Positions 43,128 through 52,340 of a stretch of DNA of 64,000 bases are shown piece by piece (positions within the stretch are counted from its first letter, which is position 1; the number at the start of each line of letters is the position of its first letter). The translations under genes were made by a program, and so were the position numbers. Below the pieces are notes generated by a model. That model did no database searches. It was not told the origin of the DNA and saw nothing but the letters and a program-made list of their open reading frames with translations. The stretch is from JBAXPV01 sp037132075 (GTDB lineage: Bacteria; Bacteroidota; Bacteroidia; Bacteroidales; CAIXZF01). Location of the stretch: NCBI GenBank assembly GCA_037132075.1, contig JBAXPV010000015.1, forward strand, positions 28,506-92,505. Direction: 5' to 3'.

Positions 43128-45911
43128 ATGAAATACACAAAGCTCATTCTGAAAATCCTCGGCATTACGTTGCTTGTTATCATCCTGCTGGCGGCTGTTC
43201 TGCCTTTTGCCTTCCGTAACAAGATTGTCACCGCAGTAAAAAACGGTATCAATGAACAACTCACTGCGAAAGTTGAATTTGCGGATTACAGTCTTTCGTT
43301 GTTCAGGTCATTCCCGAACTTCAGCCTGGGTCTGAAAAAGCTGAGTGTCGTTGGCAGCGGCGACTTTAGCAAGGACACCCTGGTAAAAACGGATGAGCTT
43401 CAACTCACCATCGACCTTTTGAGTGTGCTGAAAGGCAACAATTATACCATCACGAAGATCAGCCTCGACAAACCTTCTATCCTGCTGAAAGTGCTGAAAG
43501 ACGGGAAAGTCAACTGGGATATCACGAAACCGGTACCTCCCGGAACACCACCTGCAGCAGAAGCGCCGTCCAAGTTCCGATTGACGGTCAGCAAATTCAT
43601 CATGAAGGATGGAAAAATGGTCTACAATGATCTTTCATCAGGGATGATGACTTCCATAGCAGGGATTGATCTCTCCATGAAAGCTGACATTACCCTCGAC
43701 ATTTACAAGATGCAGGCTGAATTGAAGACCACCGACTTTGACTTTGTTTATGGAGGAATGGCATATATGCACAACATCAATGCCGCTGTGACCTCTGATA
43801 TCGAGGCGGATATGAAGAATTTTAAATTCACCTTGAGCAATACCGACATTCAGATGAATGCCCTGAACCTGGGCCTTGAGGGCTGGTTTTCCATGCCCTT
43901 TGATGACATCAACATGGATTTGAAATTTGAAGCAAAGAAGAGTGAATTCAGGAATTTCCTTTCGCTCGTCCCTGCGGTTTATGCCAAAGATTTCGACAAG
44001 GTTGAGACGAAGGGCAGTCTTGCGCTCAGCGGTTTTGCAAAGGGAGTTTTTAATGACAGAAAGATGCCTGCGTTTGGACTGAAGCTGTTAATCGCAAACG
44101 CCATGTTTCATTACCCGGGCATGCCTGTTTCGGTCAAAAACATTGGCGTGGACGTGAACATTGCCAACGCGAATGGCGTCCCCGACAATACTGTCATTGA
44201 CCTCAGGAAACTACATATGGAAGCAGGCAGCAATACGCTGGATGCACAGATGAATGTGGCTACGCCTGTTTCCGATCCTGCCATCAAAGGCGGCGTGAAA
44301 GCCAGAATCCAGTTGGCAGAGGTGAAGCAGTTCTACCCACTGGAAGCAGATGCAGCTTTAAGTGGTTTGCTAAACGCAGACATCAGGCTGGCGGGGCGGA
44401 TGTCGTCCATCGACAAAAAACAATATGAAGCCTTTCAGGCATCGGGTGAGCTGAACCTGAGCGGGATGAAATATAAAAGCAAGGATTTCAAGCAGGGACT
44501 TGACATCCGTTCGCTGAAACTGTTGTTTAACCCGGCTTTTGTTGACATGCCTGTTTGTGACCTGCAGTTTGGGAAAACCGACCTGAAAGCCAGCGGGAAG
44601 TTGGTCAATGCCATTGCTTATGTATTTAATGATGGCAAACTAAGCGGTAACTTTGAAAGTCATTCAAACCTCATTGACCTGAATGAATTCATGTCGGGAG
44701 ATACGCCCGCTACAACATCGGATACGGGCATGGCGCTCAGCGTGATCCGTATACCGGCGAACCTGGATTTCGTGGCAAAGACAACGATAACGAAGCTTAT
44801 TTATGACAACATCATCATGACCAATGTGGCTGGTGGCCTAAGGATCGCCGATGAGAAGCTAACGCTGGATGGCCTGCAAATGAATTTGCTTGGTGGATCA
44901 ATGGTCATGACGGGCAGCTATGACAGCAAACCTGTGAATCCTGCTGTCAATTTCAATTTTGATGTTAAACGTTTCGACATCCCGTTAACGGCAAAGACTT
45001 TTAAATCCGTCAGTACCATGGCACCGGTGGCAAAGTACTGCTCAGGAAAGACATCGACGAAGATACAGATCAGTACCAGCCTGGATGAAAAGATGATGCC
45101 CATACTCCCTACCATGAATGGCAAAGGCATGATCGGCGTGGAACAATTGGTTGTCAAAGACTTTATCCCGATGAACAAATTGTCGGAGAGTCTGAAAATC
45201 GACAAATTCAGGAAGATGGATATCGGGAATGCCATGATGGAAGTGATTATCAACAAGGGGCGGGTCGAGGTGAAACCCTTTACCTTCATGACGGACAAGA
45301 TAAAGTCAACGGTCAGTGGATGGAATGCCCTGGATCAGCAGATCTCCTATGTTTCGGTGATGGAGATACCCCGGGCGATGCTCGGGCCCCAGGCCAATGC
45401 CGTGTTTGACGGACTGGTTAAGAAAGCAGGAAGCCAGGGTGTTGTAATCAAATCAGGCGAAACGATCATCGTTTCAGCAAAGATGACAGGTACTTTTACC
45501 AATCCTCTTATCAGCACTGATCTTAAAAACTCTGCCAATGCTGCTCTTAACGAGGCAAAACAGCAGGTGGAACAACAGGTTAAGCAAAAGGTGCAGGAAG
45601 AAATAACAAAAGTCAAGGAAGACGCCAGTGTCCAGGCCCAAAAGCTCATCGCGGATGCTGAGAAAAAGGCGGCAGAATTAAAGGCTGCTGCCAAGGTTTC
45701 CGGCGATCAGCTTGTTGCGGAAGCTGACAAACAAGGAAAAGCGCTGGTATCGAAAGCTTCAGACCCGATCTCCAAGATGGCAGCCAAAGAGACTGCGAAA
45801 CAACTGACGAAGCAGGCACAGCAGAAATCAGACAAGCTGCAGAAAGAAGCGGATCAGCAGGGAAAGGCGATTATTGATGCGGCGAAGGTTGAGGCTGGGA
45901 GGTTGAAGTGA
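43128..45911 (+). CDS. large AsmA-family protein with C-terminal coiled coil
   Basis: 927 residues. An N-terminal anchor (LILKILGITLLVIILLAAVL) is followed by the AsmA opening LFRSFPNFSLGLKKLSVVG and DELQLTIDLLSVLKGNNYTI. A long repeating beta-groove follows (about 40-790), with an AsmA C-terminal region (LPTMNGKGMIGVEQL ... DKIKSTVSGWNALDQQISY). The last 130 residues are a charged Ala/Lys/Gln coiled coil (EVEQQVKQKV-like, VKEDASVQAQKLIADAEKKA, ADKQGKALVSKA). AsmA-like proteins span the envelope and influence outer-membrane lipid transport and homeostasis. It starts 8 bases after the RES toxin stop. Confidence 0.9.
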   Translation: MKYTKLILKILGITLLVIILLAAVLPFAFRNKIVTAVKNGINEQLTAKVEFADYSLSLFRSFPNFSLGLKKLSVVGSGDFSKDTLVKTDELQLTIDLLSVLKGNNYTITKISLDKPSILLKVLKDGKVNWDITKPVPPGTPPAAEAPSKFRLTVSKFIMKDGKMVYNDLSSGMMTSIAGIDLSMKADITLDIYKMQAELKTTDFDFVYGGMAYMHNINAAVTSDIEADMKNFKFTLSNTDIQMNALNLGLEGWFSMPFDDINMDLKFEAKKSEFRNFLSLVPAVYAKDFDKVETKGSLALSGFAKGVFNDRKMPAFGLKLLIANAMFHYPGMPVSVKNIGVDVNIANANGVPDNTVIDLRKLHMEAGSNTLDAQMNVATPVSDPAIKGGVKARIQLAEVKQFYPLEADAALSGLLNADIRLAGRMSSIDKKQYEAFQASGELNLSGMKYKSKDFKQGLDIRSLKLLFNPAFVDMPVCDLQFGKTDLKASGKLVNAIAYVFNDGKLSGNFESHSNLIDLNEFMSGDTPATTSDTGMALSVIRIPANLDFVAKTTITKLIYDNIIMTNVAGGLRIADEKLTLDGLQMNLLGGSMVMTGSYDSKPVNPAVNFNFDVKRFDIPLTAKTFKSVSTMAPVAKYCSGKTSTKIQISTSLDEKMMPILPTMNGKGMIGVEQLVVKDFIPMNKLSESLKIDKFRKMDIGNAMMEVIINKGRVEVKPFTFMTDKIKSTVSGWNALDQQISYVSVMEIPRAMLGPQANAVFDGLVKKAGSQGVVIKSGETIIVSAKMTGTFTNPLISTDLKNSANAALNEAKQQVEQQVKQKVQEEITKVKEDASVQAQKLIADAEKKAAELKAAAKVSGDQLVAEADKQGKALVSKASDPISKMAAKETAKQLTKQAQQKSDKLQKEADQQGKAIIDAAKVEAGRLK

Positions 45912-46120
45912 TTTGGTTAGTATTTAGGAGTTAGTCGTTAGTATTAGGTTTGGGGGATGCGGGGGAGTTCTTTGGATTCGGAATTGAATGTTGTTAATTT
46001 TTTGTTAAAGGCTCCATAAAAACAAAATGTGTACTTTATTGCAGCCTATTTTAGATTGATCTAATTAATAATAGTAATACAAACAACACAAATTCAATCT
46101 TTAACAACAAACCCAAATCT

Positions 46121-46269
46121 ATGAAAAAAAGCGCCTTACACCTTGGCCTTGTTCTGTATTTTTTTGTTACAGCAATATCTCCGATGCTTCAGTTTGGAGC
46201 GTAAATAGCGCACCAGGAAGTGCAGCTCAGTATACCTCTATTCAGGCAGCACATGATGCGGTTACAAGC
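46121..46269 (+). pseudogene. 5' fragment of a parallel beta-helix-type secreted protein
   Basis: ATG 46121 gives a signal peptide (MKKSALHLGLVLYFFVTAIS) that stops at 46202. In another frame, from about 46171, the sequence continues as ISDASVWSVNSAPGSAAQYT and SIQAAHDAV. That is the familiar opening of secreted Bacteroidota beta-helix proteins (W-x-V-N-x-A-x-G-x-x-A-Q-Y-T-S-I-Q-A-A-x-D-A-V). The frame then runs straight into the unrelated fragment that follows. A frameshift and loss of everything after the first 50 residues make it a remnant. Confidence 0.7.
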
Positions 46270-46536
46270 TTGAACAATGAAAGCTTTTTCTCCGAAACAT
46301 CTTTTTTGCCTTCATCCGGCCGGCGTAAACTCTTGTTTGGCTTATTGTTGGTCTTGTTTGGTGGATTTCTATCGTTTGGACAGAACATCAGCAAGGCGGA
46401 ATATTTTTTCGACACAGATCCAGGGTTTGGATTGGCAACAGCAGTATCACTTGCTGCTGACACCAGCGACCTCTCGTTTGCCTGGGATATTAACATAAAC
46501 GCCTTGAGTCAGGGCTTTCATGCATTATACGAGTAA
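46270..46536 (+). pseudogene. 5' fragment of a second secreted protein
   Basis: The frame from TTG 46270 reads ESFFSETSFLPSSGRRKLLF and GLLLVLFGGFLSFGQ (signal peptide). It continues with NISKAEYFFDTDPGFGLATA and LSFAWDININALSQGFHALY, then stops. The AEYFFDTDPGFG ... GFHALY pattern opens a family of long T9SS-exported proteins in which VRVKD normally follows. The gene is truncated after about 88 residues, exactly where the opposite-strand fragment (46525-46814) begins. Confidence 0.65.
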
Positions 46537-46814
46537 TGAGACCATGAGCAATACCCCAAAAAACACAGGCAGCGATATAATCAAATAGCCGAAAAAGAGA
46601 ATAGAAAACTTCAGCAAGGGGATACGGAGGCTCTGATGATAGACATTTTTCCATCGAAATGAAAATAGTCTGCCATGGAATCGACAACGATATGGCGGAT
46701 GGTGAAATCGTGTGCTGCAAGTTTTTTCTGACCACAGCTGGGGCAAAAAATATTGTCGGCCCCGAGGGTATAGCTACAGTTCAGACAATGTTCCTGTACC
46801 GGGATTTCTTTCAT
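46525..46814 (-). pseudogene. DUF3667-like zinc-ribbon membrane protein, frameshifted remnant
   Basis: ATG 46814 opens EHCLNCSYTLGADNIFCPSC, then GQKKLAAHDFTIRHIV and MADYFHFDGK, an N-terminal zinc ribbon (CxxC...CxxC) and linker as in DUF3667. That frame closes at 46611. A shifted frame continues with VYHQSLRIPLLKFSILFFGY and LIISLPVFFGVLLMV, two TM-like stretches, to a stop at 46525. The family is normally several hundred residues with more TM segments. It begins 6 bases after the S4 protein gene, so it once belonged to that operon. The family assignment is moderate. Confidence 0.55.
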
Positions 46815-46820
46815 AGGGTT

Positions 46821-47204
46821 TTAATCCTCTTTCAGTTTTTCAATATCTCTTCTTTCTTTTTTGGTAGGACGACCGCTTCCCCGATCGCGTTTCTCATAAT
46901 TCATTTCTTTTTTCAGCAAGAGACGTTCGAACTCTTCGGGAGGGGTAAGGTCTTCGAGGTAGGTAGGAACAAACTTCGCTCCTACCCTGGTTTTGAGTAA
47001 GGTTTTTACCAAAATCGTTTTGGTCATGATCTCCGTTTTCACGACATAAACCTCTCCAACATGCACATCCCTGGAAGCCTTTACCGGCTCTCCCTTTAGC
47101 TTCACCCTGCCTGTCCGGCATGCCTCTGACGCATTGGCACGGGTCTTAAACAAACGGACAGCCCACAACCATTTATCGATTCTTTGGCTCTCAGCTTCTA
47201 ACAT
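46821..47204 (-). CDS. S4-domain RNA-binding protein (Hsp15-like)
   Basis: 127 residues: S4 domain RIDKWLWAVRLFKTRANASE, ACRTGRVKLKGEPVKAS, then VHVGEVYVVKTEI, and a basic C-terminal tail (KKEMNYEKRDRGSGRPTKKE). This matches the Hsp15/HslR group, which binds 50S subunits carrying stalled nascent chains. It lies 5 bases downstream of der on the same strand. Confidence 0.9.
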   Translation of the reverse strand: MLEAESQRIDKWLWAVRLFKTRANASEACRTGRVKLKGEPVKASRDVHVGEVYVVKTEIMTKTILVKTLLKTRVGAKFVPTYLEDLTPPEEFERLLLKKEMNYEKRDRGSGRPTKKERRDIEKLKED

Positions 47205-47209
47205 AATGT

Positions 47210-48514
47210 CTATTTCTTACGGATAAAGATCTCCATGGGGACACCGGAAAAATCGAAGTTTTTCCGTATTTGGTTTTCCAGGAAACGTTTGTAAGGATCC
47301 TTCACATATTGAGGAAGGTTGCAAAAGAAAACAAAAGCCGGATATGCAATCGGGAGCTGAGTGATGTATTTAACTTTAACACTTTTTCCTTTGGAAACTG
47401 GAGGTGGGTTGGCTTCAATGATCGGCAGGAGCAGGTCATTCAGTTTGGAGGTGGTGATTCTTCTGCTACGGTTCTCATGTACTTTTAGTGCCAATTCCAG
47501 GGCTTTCAATACCCTTTGTTTTTCTTTTACAGACACAAAGATGATCGGGACATCCTGAAATGGGGCGATCCTGTCCTGGATGAGATTGGTCCAGTCTTTG
47601 GTGGTGTTGTGATCTTTTTCAACGAGATCCCATTTGTTCACCAGGATGATGAGACCTTTGTTATTCCTTTCCACGAGGTGCAAAATATTTTGATCCTGGG
47701 CTTCAAATCCCTGGGTGGCATCGATCATCAGCAGGCAGACGTCACTATGTTCAATGGATCGGATTGCTCGCATCACGGAGTAAAATTCTACGTCTTCACT
47801 CACTTTTGCCTTTTTACGAATCCCGGCGGTATCAACCAGAAGGAACTCCATGCCAAAGCTATTGTAGGGTGTGAATACAGAATCCCTGGTGGTGCCCGCG
47901 ATTGGAGTCACGATGCTTCTGTTTTCGCCAAGCAAGGCGTTGATCAGGGAGGATTTCCCCACATTTGGCCGACCGATCACGGCAAATTTAGGCATGTCGG
48001 GCAAGTCGGGCATGGGCTTTTCGTCCATTCCTGCCACGATGGCATCGAGTAAATCTCCGGAGCCGCTACCTGTGATGGCAGAGATGGGATAGATATCACC
48101 CAGGCCCAGGCTGTAAAACTCTGCAGCAAGATCCTGACGTTCGTTTGTATCAGCTTTGTTGGCTCCCAGGAACACTTTTTTTTTGGAGCGACGCAGTAAG
48201 TCGGCCACATCTTCATCGAGTGATGTCAGTCCTTCCATTACATCGACCATGAATAATATTGCATCGGCTTCTTCGATGGCAAGTCTGACTTGCTGTTTAA
48301 TCTCTGCTTCGAAGACATCACCGGAATCATTGACATAGCCACCGGTGTCGATGACCGAAAACTGAACACCATTCCAGTCGGACACTCCATAATGCCTGTC
48401 GCGTGTGACCCCGCTGGTGGGATCCACGATGGCTTGTCGCATCCCGACGAGCCGGTTAAAGAAAGTGGACTTTCCTACATTTGGTCGTCCAACTATTGCA
48501 AGCATATTTGACAT
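47210..48514 (-). CDS. der: ribosome biogenesis GTPase Der (EngA)
   Basis: 434 residues from ATG at 48512-48514 (an ATG at 48505 is also possible). Tandem GTPase domains: G1 VGRPNVGKSTFFNRL, G3 DTGG and G4 NKAD in the first; GRPNVGKSSLINALLG, DTAGIRKKAKV and NKWD in the second. The C-terminal KH-like domain ends the protein (VKYITQLPIAYPAFVFFCN). Length and order are typical. Der acts in 50S subunit assembly. It lies between era and the S4 gene on the minus strand; the 83-base gap to era contains a G/C-rich hairpin at 48543-48562. Confidence 0.97.
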   Translation of the reverse strand: MSNMLAIVGRPNVGKSTFFNRLVGMRQAIVDPTSGVTRDRHYGVSDWNGVQFSVIDTGGYVNDSGDVFEAEIKQQVRLAIEEADAILFMVDVMEGLTSLDEDVADLLRRSKKKVFLGANKADTNERQDLAAEFYSLGLGDIYPISAITGSGSGDLLDAIVAGMDEKPMPDLPDMPKFAVIGRPNVGKSSLINALLGENRSIVTPIAGTTRDSVFTPYNSFGMEFLLVDTAGIRKKAKVSEDVEFYSVMRAIRSIEHSDVCLLMIDATQGFEAQDQNILHLVERNNKGLIILVNKWDLVEKDHNTTKDWTNLIQDRIAPFQDVPIIFVSVKEKQRVLKALELALKVHENRSRRITTSKLNDLLLPIIEANPPPVSKGKSVKVKYITQLPIAYPAFVFFCNLPQYVKDPYKRFLENQIRKNFDFSGVPMEIFIRKK

Positions 48515-48542
48515 AATAATAATTTTAATTTTCTCCACCCTT

Positions 48543-48562
48543 CCCACCCCAATTGGGGAGGG
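48543..48562. repeat. small G/C-rich hairpin between era and der
   Basis: CCCACCCC-AATT-GGGGAGGG: 8-base arms with one A-A mismatch. It is not followed by a T-run on the minus strand, so it is unlikely to terminate era-der transcription. It looks like a short dispersed intergenic palindrome. Confidence 0.5.
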
Positions 48563-48597
48563 TTTACTCTCCGACTATTCCATTTACTAACTTCTAA

Positions 48598-49476
48598 CTA
48601 TATTGGGTATCCAAATTTCCTCAGCTGATTCTTATCTTCCCGCCAGTCCTTACTCACTTTCACCCTAAGGTCGAGATGAATATGCTTTCCAAAGAACTTT
48701 TCCAGATCCATCCTGGCAGTTATTCCCAGTCTTTTGATTGCATGTCCCTGTTCACCGATGAGGATGATTTTCTGCGATTCCCTGGCAACAAAGATTTCTG
48801 CGCCAATCGTGAGGTTATGTTCTTCATCGACAAATGACTCAATCACCACTTCGACAGAATAAGGAACTTCCTTACGGTATAGCTCTAGAATATTGGATCT
48901 GATGATCTCGGAAACGAAGAAACGTTCAGGTCGATCCGTAAGTTCATTTTTGTCATAATAAGCGGGACATTCCGGAAGTTTTTCGAGGATGCGGTCAATG
49001 ACGGTATCCACATTAAACCCATGAATTGCAGATAGCGGAAGGATCTCGGCTTCGGGTAATGTCTGTTTCCAGGCTGTGATCGCTGTCATTACTTTTTCCT
49101 GGGTTGAGAGATCAATTTTATTTAACAGCACCAGGGTAGGTATGGCAGCGTTGATGATTTTTGAGAGTACCTCAGGGTGTTCAAAGCCTTCATTGACGTC
49201 GATGACAAGAAGAAAGATGTCAGCATCTTCCAGGGCAGCGCCTACTTCGCGCATCATGGATTCCTGGAGCAGATAATTTGGGTCCAGGATTCCGGGGGTA
49301 TCAGAAAAGACAATTTGATAATCTTCCCCATTGACCAATCCCATGATCCGATGACGGGTGGTCTGGGCTTTTGAGGTGATCACAGAAAGCCTTTCCCCGA
49401 CGAGGGCATTCATCAGTGTTGATTTTCCGACGTTGGGATTTCCAATGATATTAACGAATCCTGCTTTATGTGGCAT
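48598..49476 (-). CDS. era: GTPase Era
   Basis: 292 residues: G1 GNPNVGKSTLMNALVGERLS, switch region TSKAQTTRHRIMG, G3 DTPGILDP and G4 LNKIDLS. A C-terminal KH domain carries FVARESQKIILIGEQGHAIK and ends FGYPI. Era binds the 3' end of 16S rRNA during 30S maturation. It is the first gene of the era-der-S4 operon. The 275 bases upstream contain no gene. Confidence 0.97.
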   Translation of the reverse strand: MPHKAGFVNIIGNPNVGKSTLMNALVGERLSVITSKAQTTRHRIMGLVNGEDYQIVFSDTPGILDPNYLLQESMMREVGAALEDADIFLLVIDVNEGFEHPEVLSKIINAAIPTLVLLNKIDLSTQEKVMTAITAWKQTLPEAEILPLSAIHGFNVDTVIDRILEKLPECPAYYDKNELTDRPERFFVSEIIRSNILELYRKEVPYSVEVVIESFVDEEHNLTIGAEIFVARESQKIILIGEQGHAIKRLGITARMDLEKFFGKHIHLDLRVKVSKDWREDKNQLRKFGYPI

Positions 49477-49710
49477 AGGTTATCAAAAATTAAATTCAAA
49501 CAAAGCGCATCAGGAGCCTTGTTTCACGCTTTGGTTCTTAGTTTTTCACCAAGGGTTTGGCAATTGATCAAAGCTGAATTTAACAAAGATAGTCAAATAG
49601 AGGGAAAGAACGTGAAACTTCCGAATTCAGGTTTTTTTTTGTGACAAACAAAAAAAACGCAGGATTGCTGAAAGCAGTTAACTAATGAGGCACTATTTGT
49701 CTAATTGTCG

Positions 49711-49718
49711 TATCTTTG
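49711..49718 (+). promoter_or_regulatory. -7 element of the signalling cluster
   Basis: TATCTTTG, 33 bases before the ATG at 49752. It overlaps the only upstream alternative start (TTG 49716), which argues for the ATG. No TTG at normal -33 spacing is visible (TTG 49697-49699 is too close). Confidence 0.5.
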
Positions 49719-49751
49719 ACTATTATCGACTCCTTAAAAAAAACAGGCTCA

Positions 49752-52340
49752 ATGACAATTAAAAAAGCGGATGTAAAAAAAACTGTAGCAAAGAAAACAG
49801 TTCTGAAAAATGACAAGAACCTGTTCCCGATTGTTGGCATCGGAGCTTCTGCAGGCGGCTTAGAAGCATTAGAGCTTTTTTTCGGAAAAATGCCAAAAAA
49901 CAGTGGTATGGCATTCGTTGTCATTCAGCATTTGGATCCCAATCATGTGGGTATCATGCCTGAGCTCTTGCAACGCATCACGGGCATGAAAGTTTTTCAA
50001 GCTATTGATGGTGTTAAAGTGAAACCCGATTGCGTTTATGTGATTCCACCGAACAGGAGTCTGACCATTTTACATGATTCACTGCATTTGTTTGAACCTT
50101 TGGAAGTCCGTGGATTGCGATTACCAATTGACATCTTTTTTCGTTCCCTTGCAGATGACCGACAGGAGAATAGTATTGGCGTCGTACTGTCGGGGATGGG
50201 ATCTGATGGCAGCTTGGGGCTAAAAGCCATTAAGGAAAAAAATGGCGTGGTGGTCGTTCAGGATCCGGCCAGTGCCAAATTTGACGGGATGCCCAGCGCT
50301 GCTTTAGAAGCTGTAGTCCCTGATATTGTTGCCCCTGCCGACGAATTGCCGATCAAGCTTATTGAATTCCTGAAGATAATACCTGTTGTAAGTAATGAAA
50401 CCATTGTTATTGACAGTAAGACCAAGACAAATCTTGAGAAAATAATTATACTATTGCGTGAAAAGTCTGGACACGACTTCTCACTATACCGAAAAAACAC
50501 CTTGTTTCGTCGCATCGAAAGACGCAAAGGAGTGCACCAGATAGAAAAGATCCAAAACTATGTTCGCTTTTTACAGGAAAACCCTAAGGAGGTGGAGATC
50601 CTTTTCAAAGAACTGCTGATTGGGGTAACGAGTTTCTTTCGTGATCCTTTGGTGTGGGACATGCTCAAAGAAAAAGTGCTTCCGGAACTGCTGAGTGTAT
50701 TGCCGGATGGTCATGTGCTGCGGGCCTGGATCCCAGGATGTTCTACCGGTGAAGAGGCGTATTCACTGGCTATTGTTTTTAAGGAAGTACTTGAGAAATT
50801 TAAAAAACACAAAAATCTGACTTTACAGATATTTGCCACTGATCTTGACCTCGATGCGGTTGACAAAGCCCGCAAGGGAATTTATCAGCCAAATATCACT
50901 GCAGACGTCTCACAGGAGCGCCTTGATCGGTTTTTTACGGTTGAACCAGCCGGTTTCAGGGTAAATTCAAGCATCCGTGAAATGGTCGTATTTGCGCCTC
51001 AGAATGTGATCAAAGACCCCCCCTTTACCAAACTTGATTTTTTGTCGTGCCGTAATATGTTAATATATATGGAGCCTGCATTACAGAAAAAAATGATTTC
51101 TCTTTTCAGTTACAGCCTCAACCGGGGAGGGATATTGTTACTGGGAACCGCTGAATCTGTCGGAATTCAAGACATTGGTTTTGAGACACTTAATTCCAAG
51201 TTTAAAATTTTCAAACAATCAGCAACATCAAACACTATTGATCTCGTCGATTTTCCAAGCTCGCTTTATCATACCAGAACACCATCTACGAACAAATCAA
51301 TCAGCACTGTTGCTGTTGAAAACATTCAGGTCATTACCGACCAGTTATTATTTCAGCGTTACACACCGCCAAGTGTCCTGGTAAATATGAAAGGTGACAT
51401 TATCTATATGACCGGCCGCATTTCGAAATATCTTGAACCAGTTGCTGGTAAAGCGAATTACAACCTTTATGTGATGGCCCGTGAAGGGCTGAGCCAGTTA
51501 CTACCAGCCGCTTTTCGGAAGGCATCGAGAAGCGCAAGTCCGGTCATTATAAACAATATTAGATTAGGGACTAATGGCAAGACACAACTTTTGGACATTG
51601 TTGTTCAAAGTTTTGAAAGCCCGGAAATTCTTAAAGGCCTGATTCTGATTGTTTTTAATGATGTCCCAGATTGGATTGAACATGATATTCTGAATCCGGA
51701 GACAAAGAAACAAAACGCACAAGGCCGGCACAAAGAGCTTGAAATCGAACTTCAACGCTGTTATGAAGACCTGCAAAGCACCCGTGAAGAAATGCAAACG
51801 TCGCAGGAAGAGCTGAAATCGACCAATGAGGAGTTGCAGTCAACCAATGAAGAACTTCAGTCAACCAATGAGGAACTGACCACTTCCAAAGAAGAGATGC
51901 AGAGCCTGAACGAAGAGCTCCAGACAGTAAATATCGAATTGCAAAGCAAGGTCATTGATTATTCCAGGGCCAATAACGATATGAAGAACCTGTTAAACAA
52001 TATTGAAATCGCAACGATTTTTCTTGACAAGGAACTTAATATTCGCAGGTTTACCGACCCGGCAACCAAGATCTTTAAATTGAGAGACCCTGATATTGGC
52101 CGGCCTTTTACCGACCTAGTGAGCGAATTACAATACCCTGATATTGCAAACCATGCCACAGAGGTTATCAGAAGCCTGGTATTCAGTGAAAAGATAGCCA
52201 CCACCAATGACGGGCACTGGTTTAAAATCAGGATTATGCCCTATCGCACCCAGGAAGACCATATTGATGGTCTAGTAATGACGTTCACTGATATCACTGA
52301 TTTCATTAAATTGAAATCAGAATCTGGGAATACGCAATGA
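49752..52340 (+). CDS. CheB-CheR-PAS fusion protein
   Basis: 862 residues from ATG 49752. The CheB methylesterase domain (about 25-210) keeps its triad: Ser in GIGASAGGLEA, His in VVIQHLDPNH and Asp in LSGMGSDGSLG. The CheR methyltransferase domain (about 225-485) has FFRDPLVWDML, the SAM motif IPGCSTGEEAYSLA and FLSCRNMLIYM. A heptad coiled coil with repeats of STNEELQ (about 680-750) leads to a C-terminal PAS domain ending MTFTDITDFIKL. There is no receiver on the CheB domain. No chemoreceptor or CheA/CheW is in the window, so the role is probably in kinase signalling rather than classical chemotaxis. It overlaps the next gene by ATGA (52337-52340). Confidence 0.96.
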   Translation: MTIKKADVKKTVAKKTVLKNDKNLFPIVGIGASAGGLEALELFFGKMPKNSGMAFVVIQHLDPNHVGIMPELLQRITGMKVFQAIDGVKVKPDCVYVIPPNRSLTILHDSLHLFEPLEVRGLRLPIDIFFRSLADDRQENSIGVVLSGMGSDGSLGLKAIKEKNGVVVVQDPASAKFDGMPSAALEAVVPDIVAPADELPIKLIEFLKIIPVVSNETIVIDSKTKTNLEKIIILLREKSGHDFSLYRKNTLFRRIERRKGVHQIEKIQNYVRFLQENPKEVEILFKELLIGVTSFFRDPLVWDMLKEKVLPELLSVLPDGHVLRAWIPGCSTGEEAYSLAIVFKEVLEKFKKHKNLTLQIFATDLDLDAVDKARKGIYQPNITADVSQERLDRFFTVEPAGFRVNSSIREMVVFAPQNVIKDPPFTKLDFLSCRNMLIYMEPALQKKMISLFSYSLNRGGILLLGTAESVGIQDIGFETLNSKFKIFKQSATSNTIDLVDFPSSLYHTRTPSTNKSISTVAVENIQVITDQLLFQRYTPPSVLVNMKGDIIYMTGRISKYLEPVAGKANYNLYVMAREGLSQLLPAAFRKASRSASPVIINNIRLGTNGKTQLLDIVVQSFESPEILKGLILIVFNDVPDWIEHDILNPETKKQNAQGRHKELEIELQRCYEDLQSTREEMQTSQEELKSTNEELQSTNEELQSTNEELTTSKEEMQSLNEELQTVNIELQSKVIDYSRANNDMKNLLNNIEIATIFLDKELNIRRFTDPATKIFKLRDPDIGRPFTDLVSELQYPDIANHATEVIRSLVFSEKIATTNDGHWFKIRIMPYRTQEDHIDGLVMTFTDITDFIKLKSESGNTQ

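Noticed and set aside
45912..46010. Repetitive TTAGTA/AGTTAG sequence after the AsmA gene, also near 48575-48600
   Set aside because: Short degenerate intergenic filler without defined unit length. It is too weak to call a repeat family from two places.
47516..48052. 178-codon open frame opposite der
   Set aside because: It is an antisense shadow of the conserved GTPase. It is rich in Asp, His and Gly because it mirrors Der codons, with no family features.
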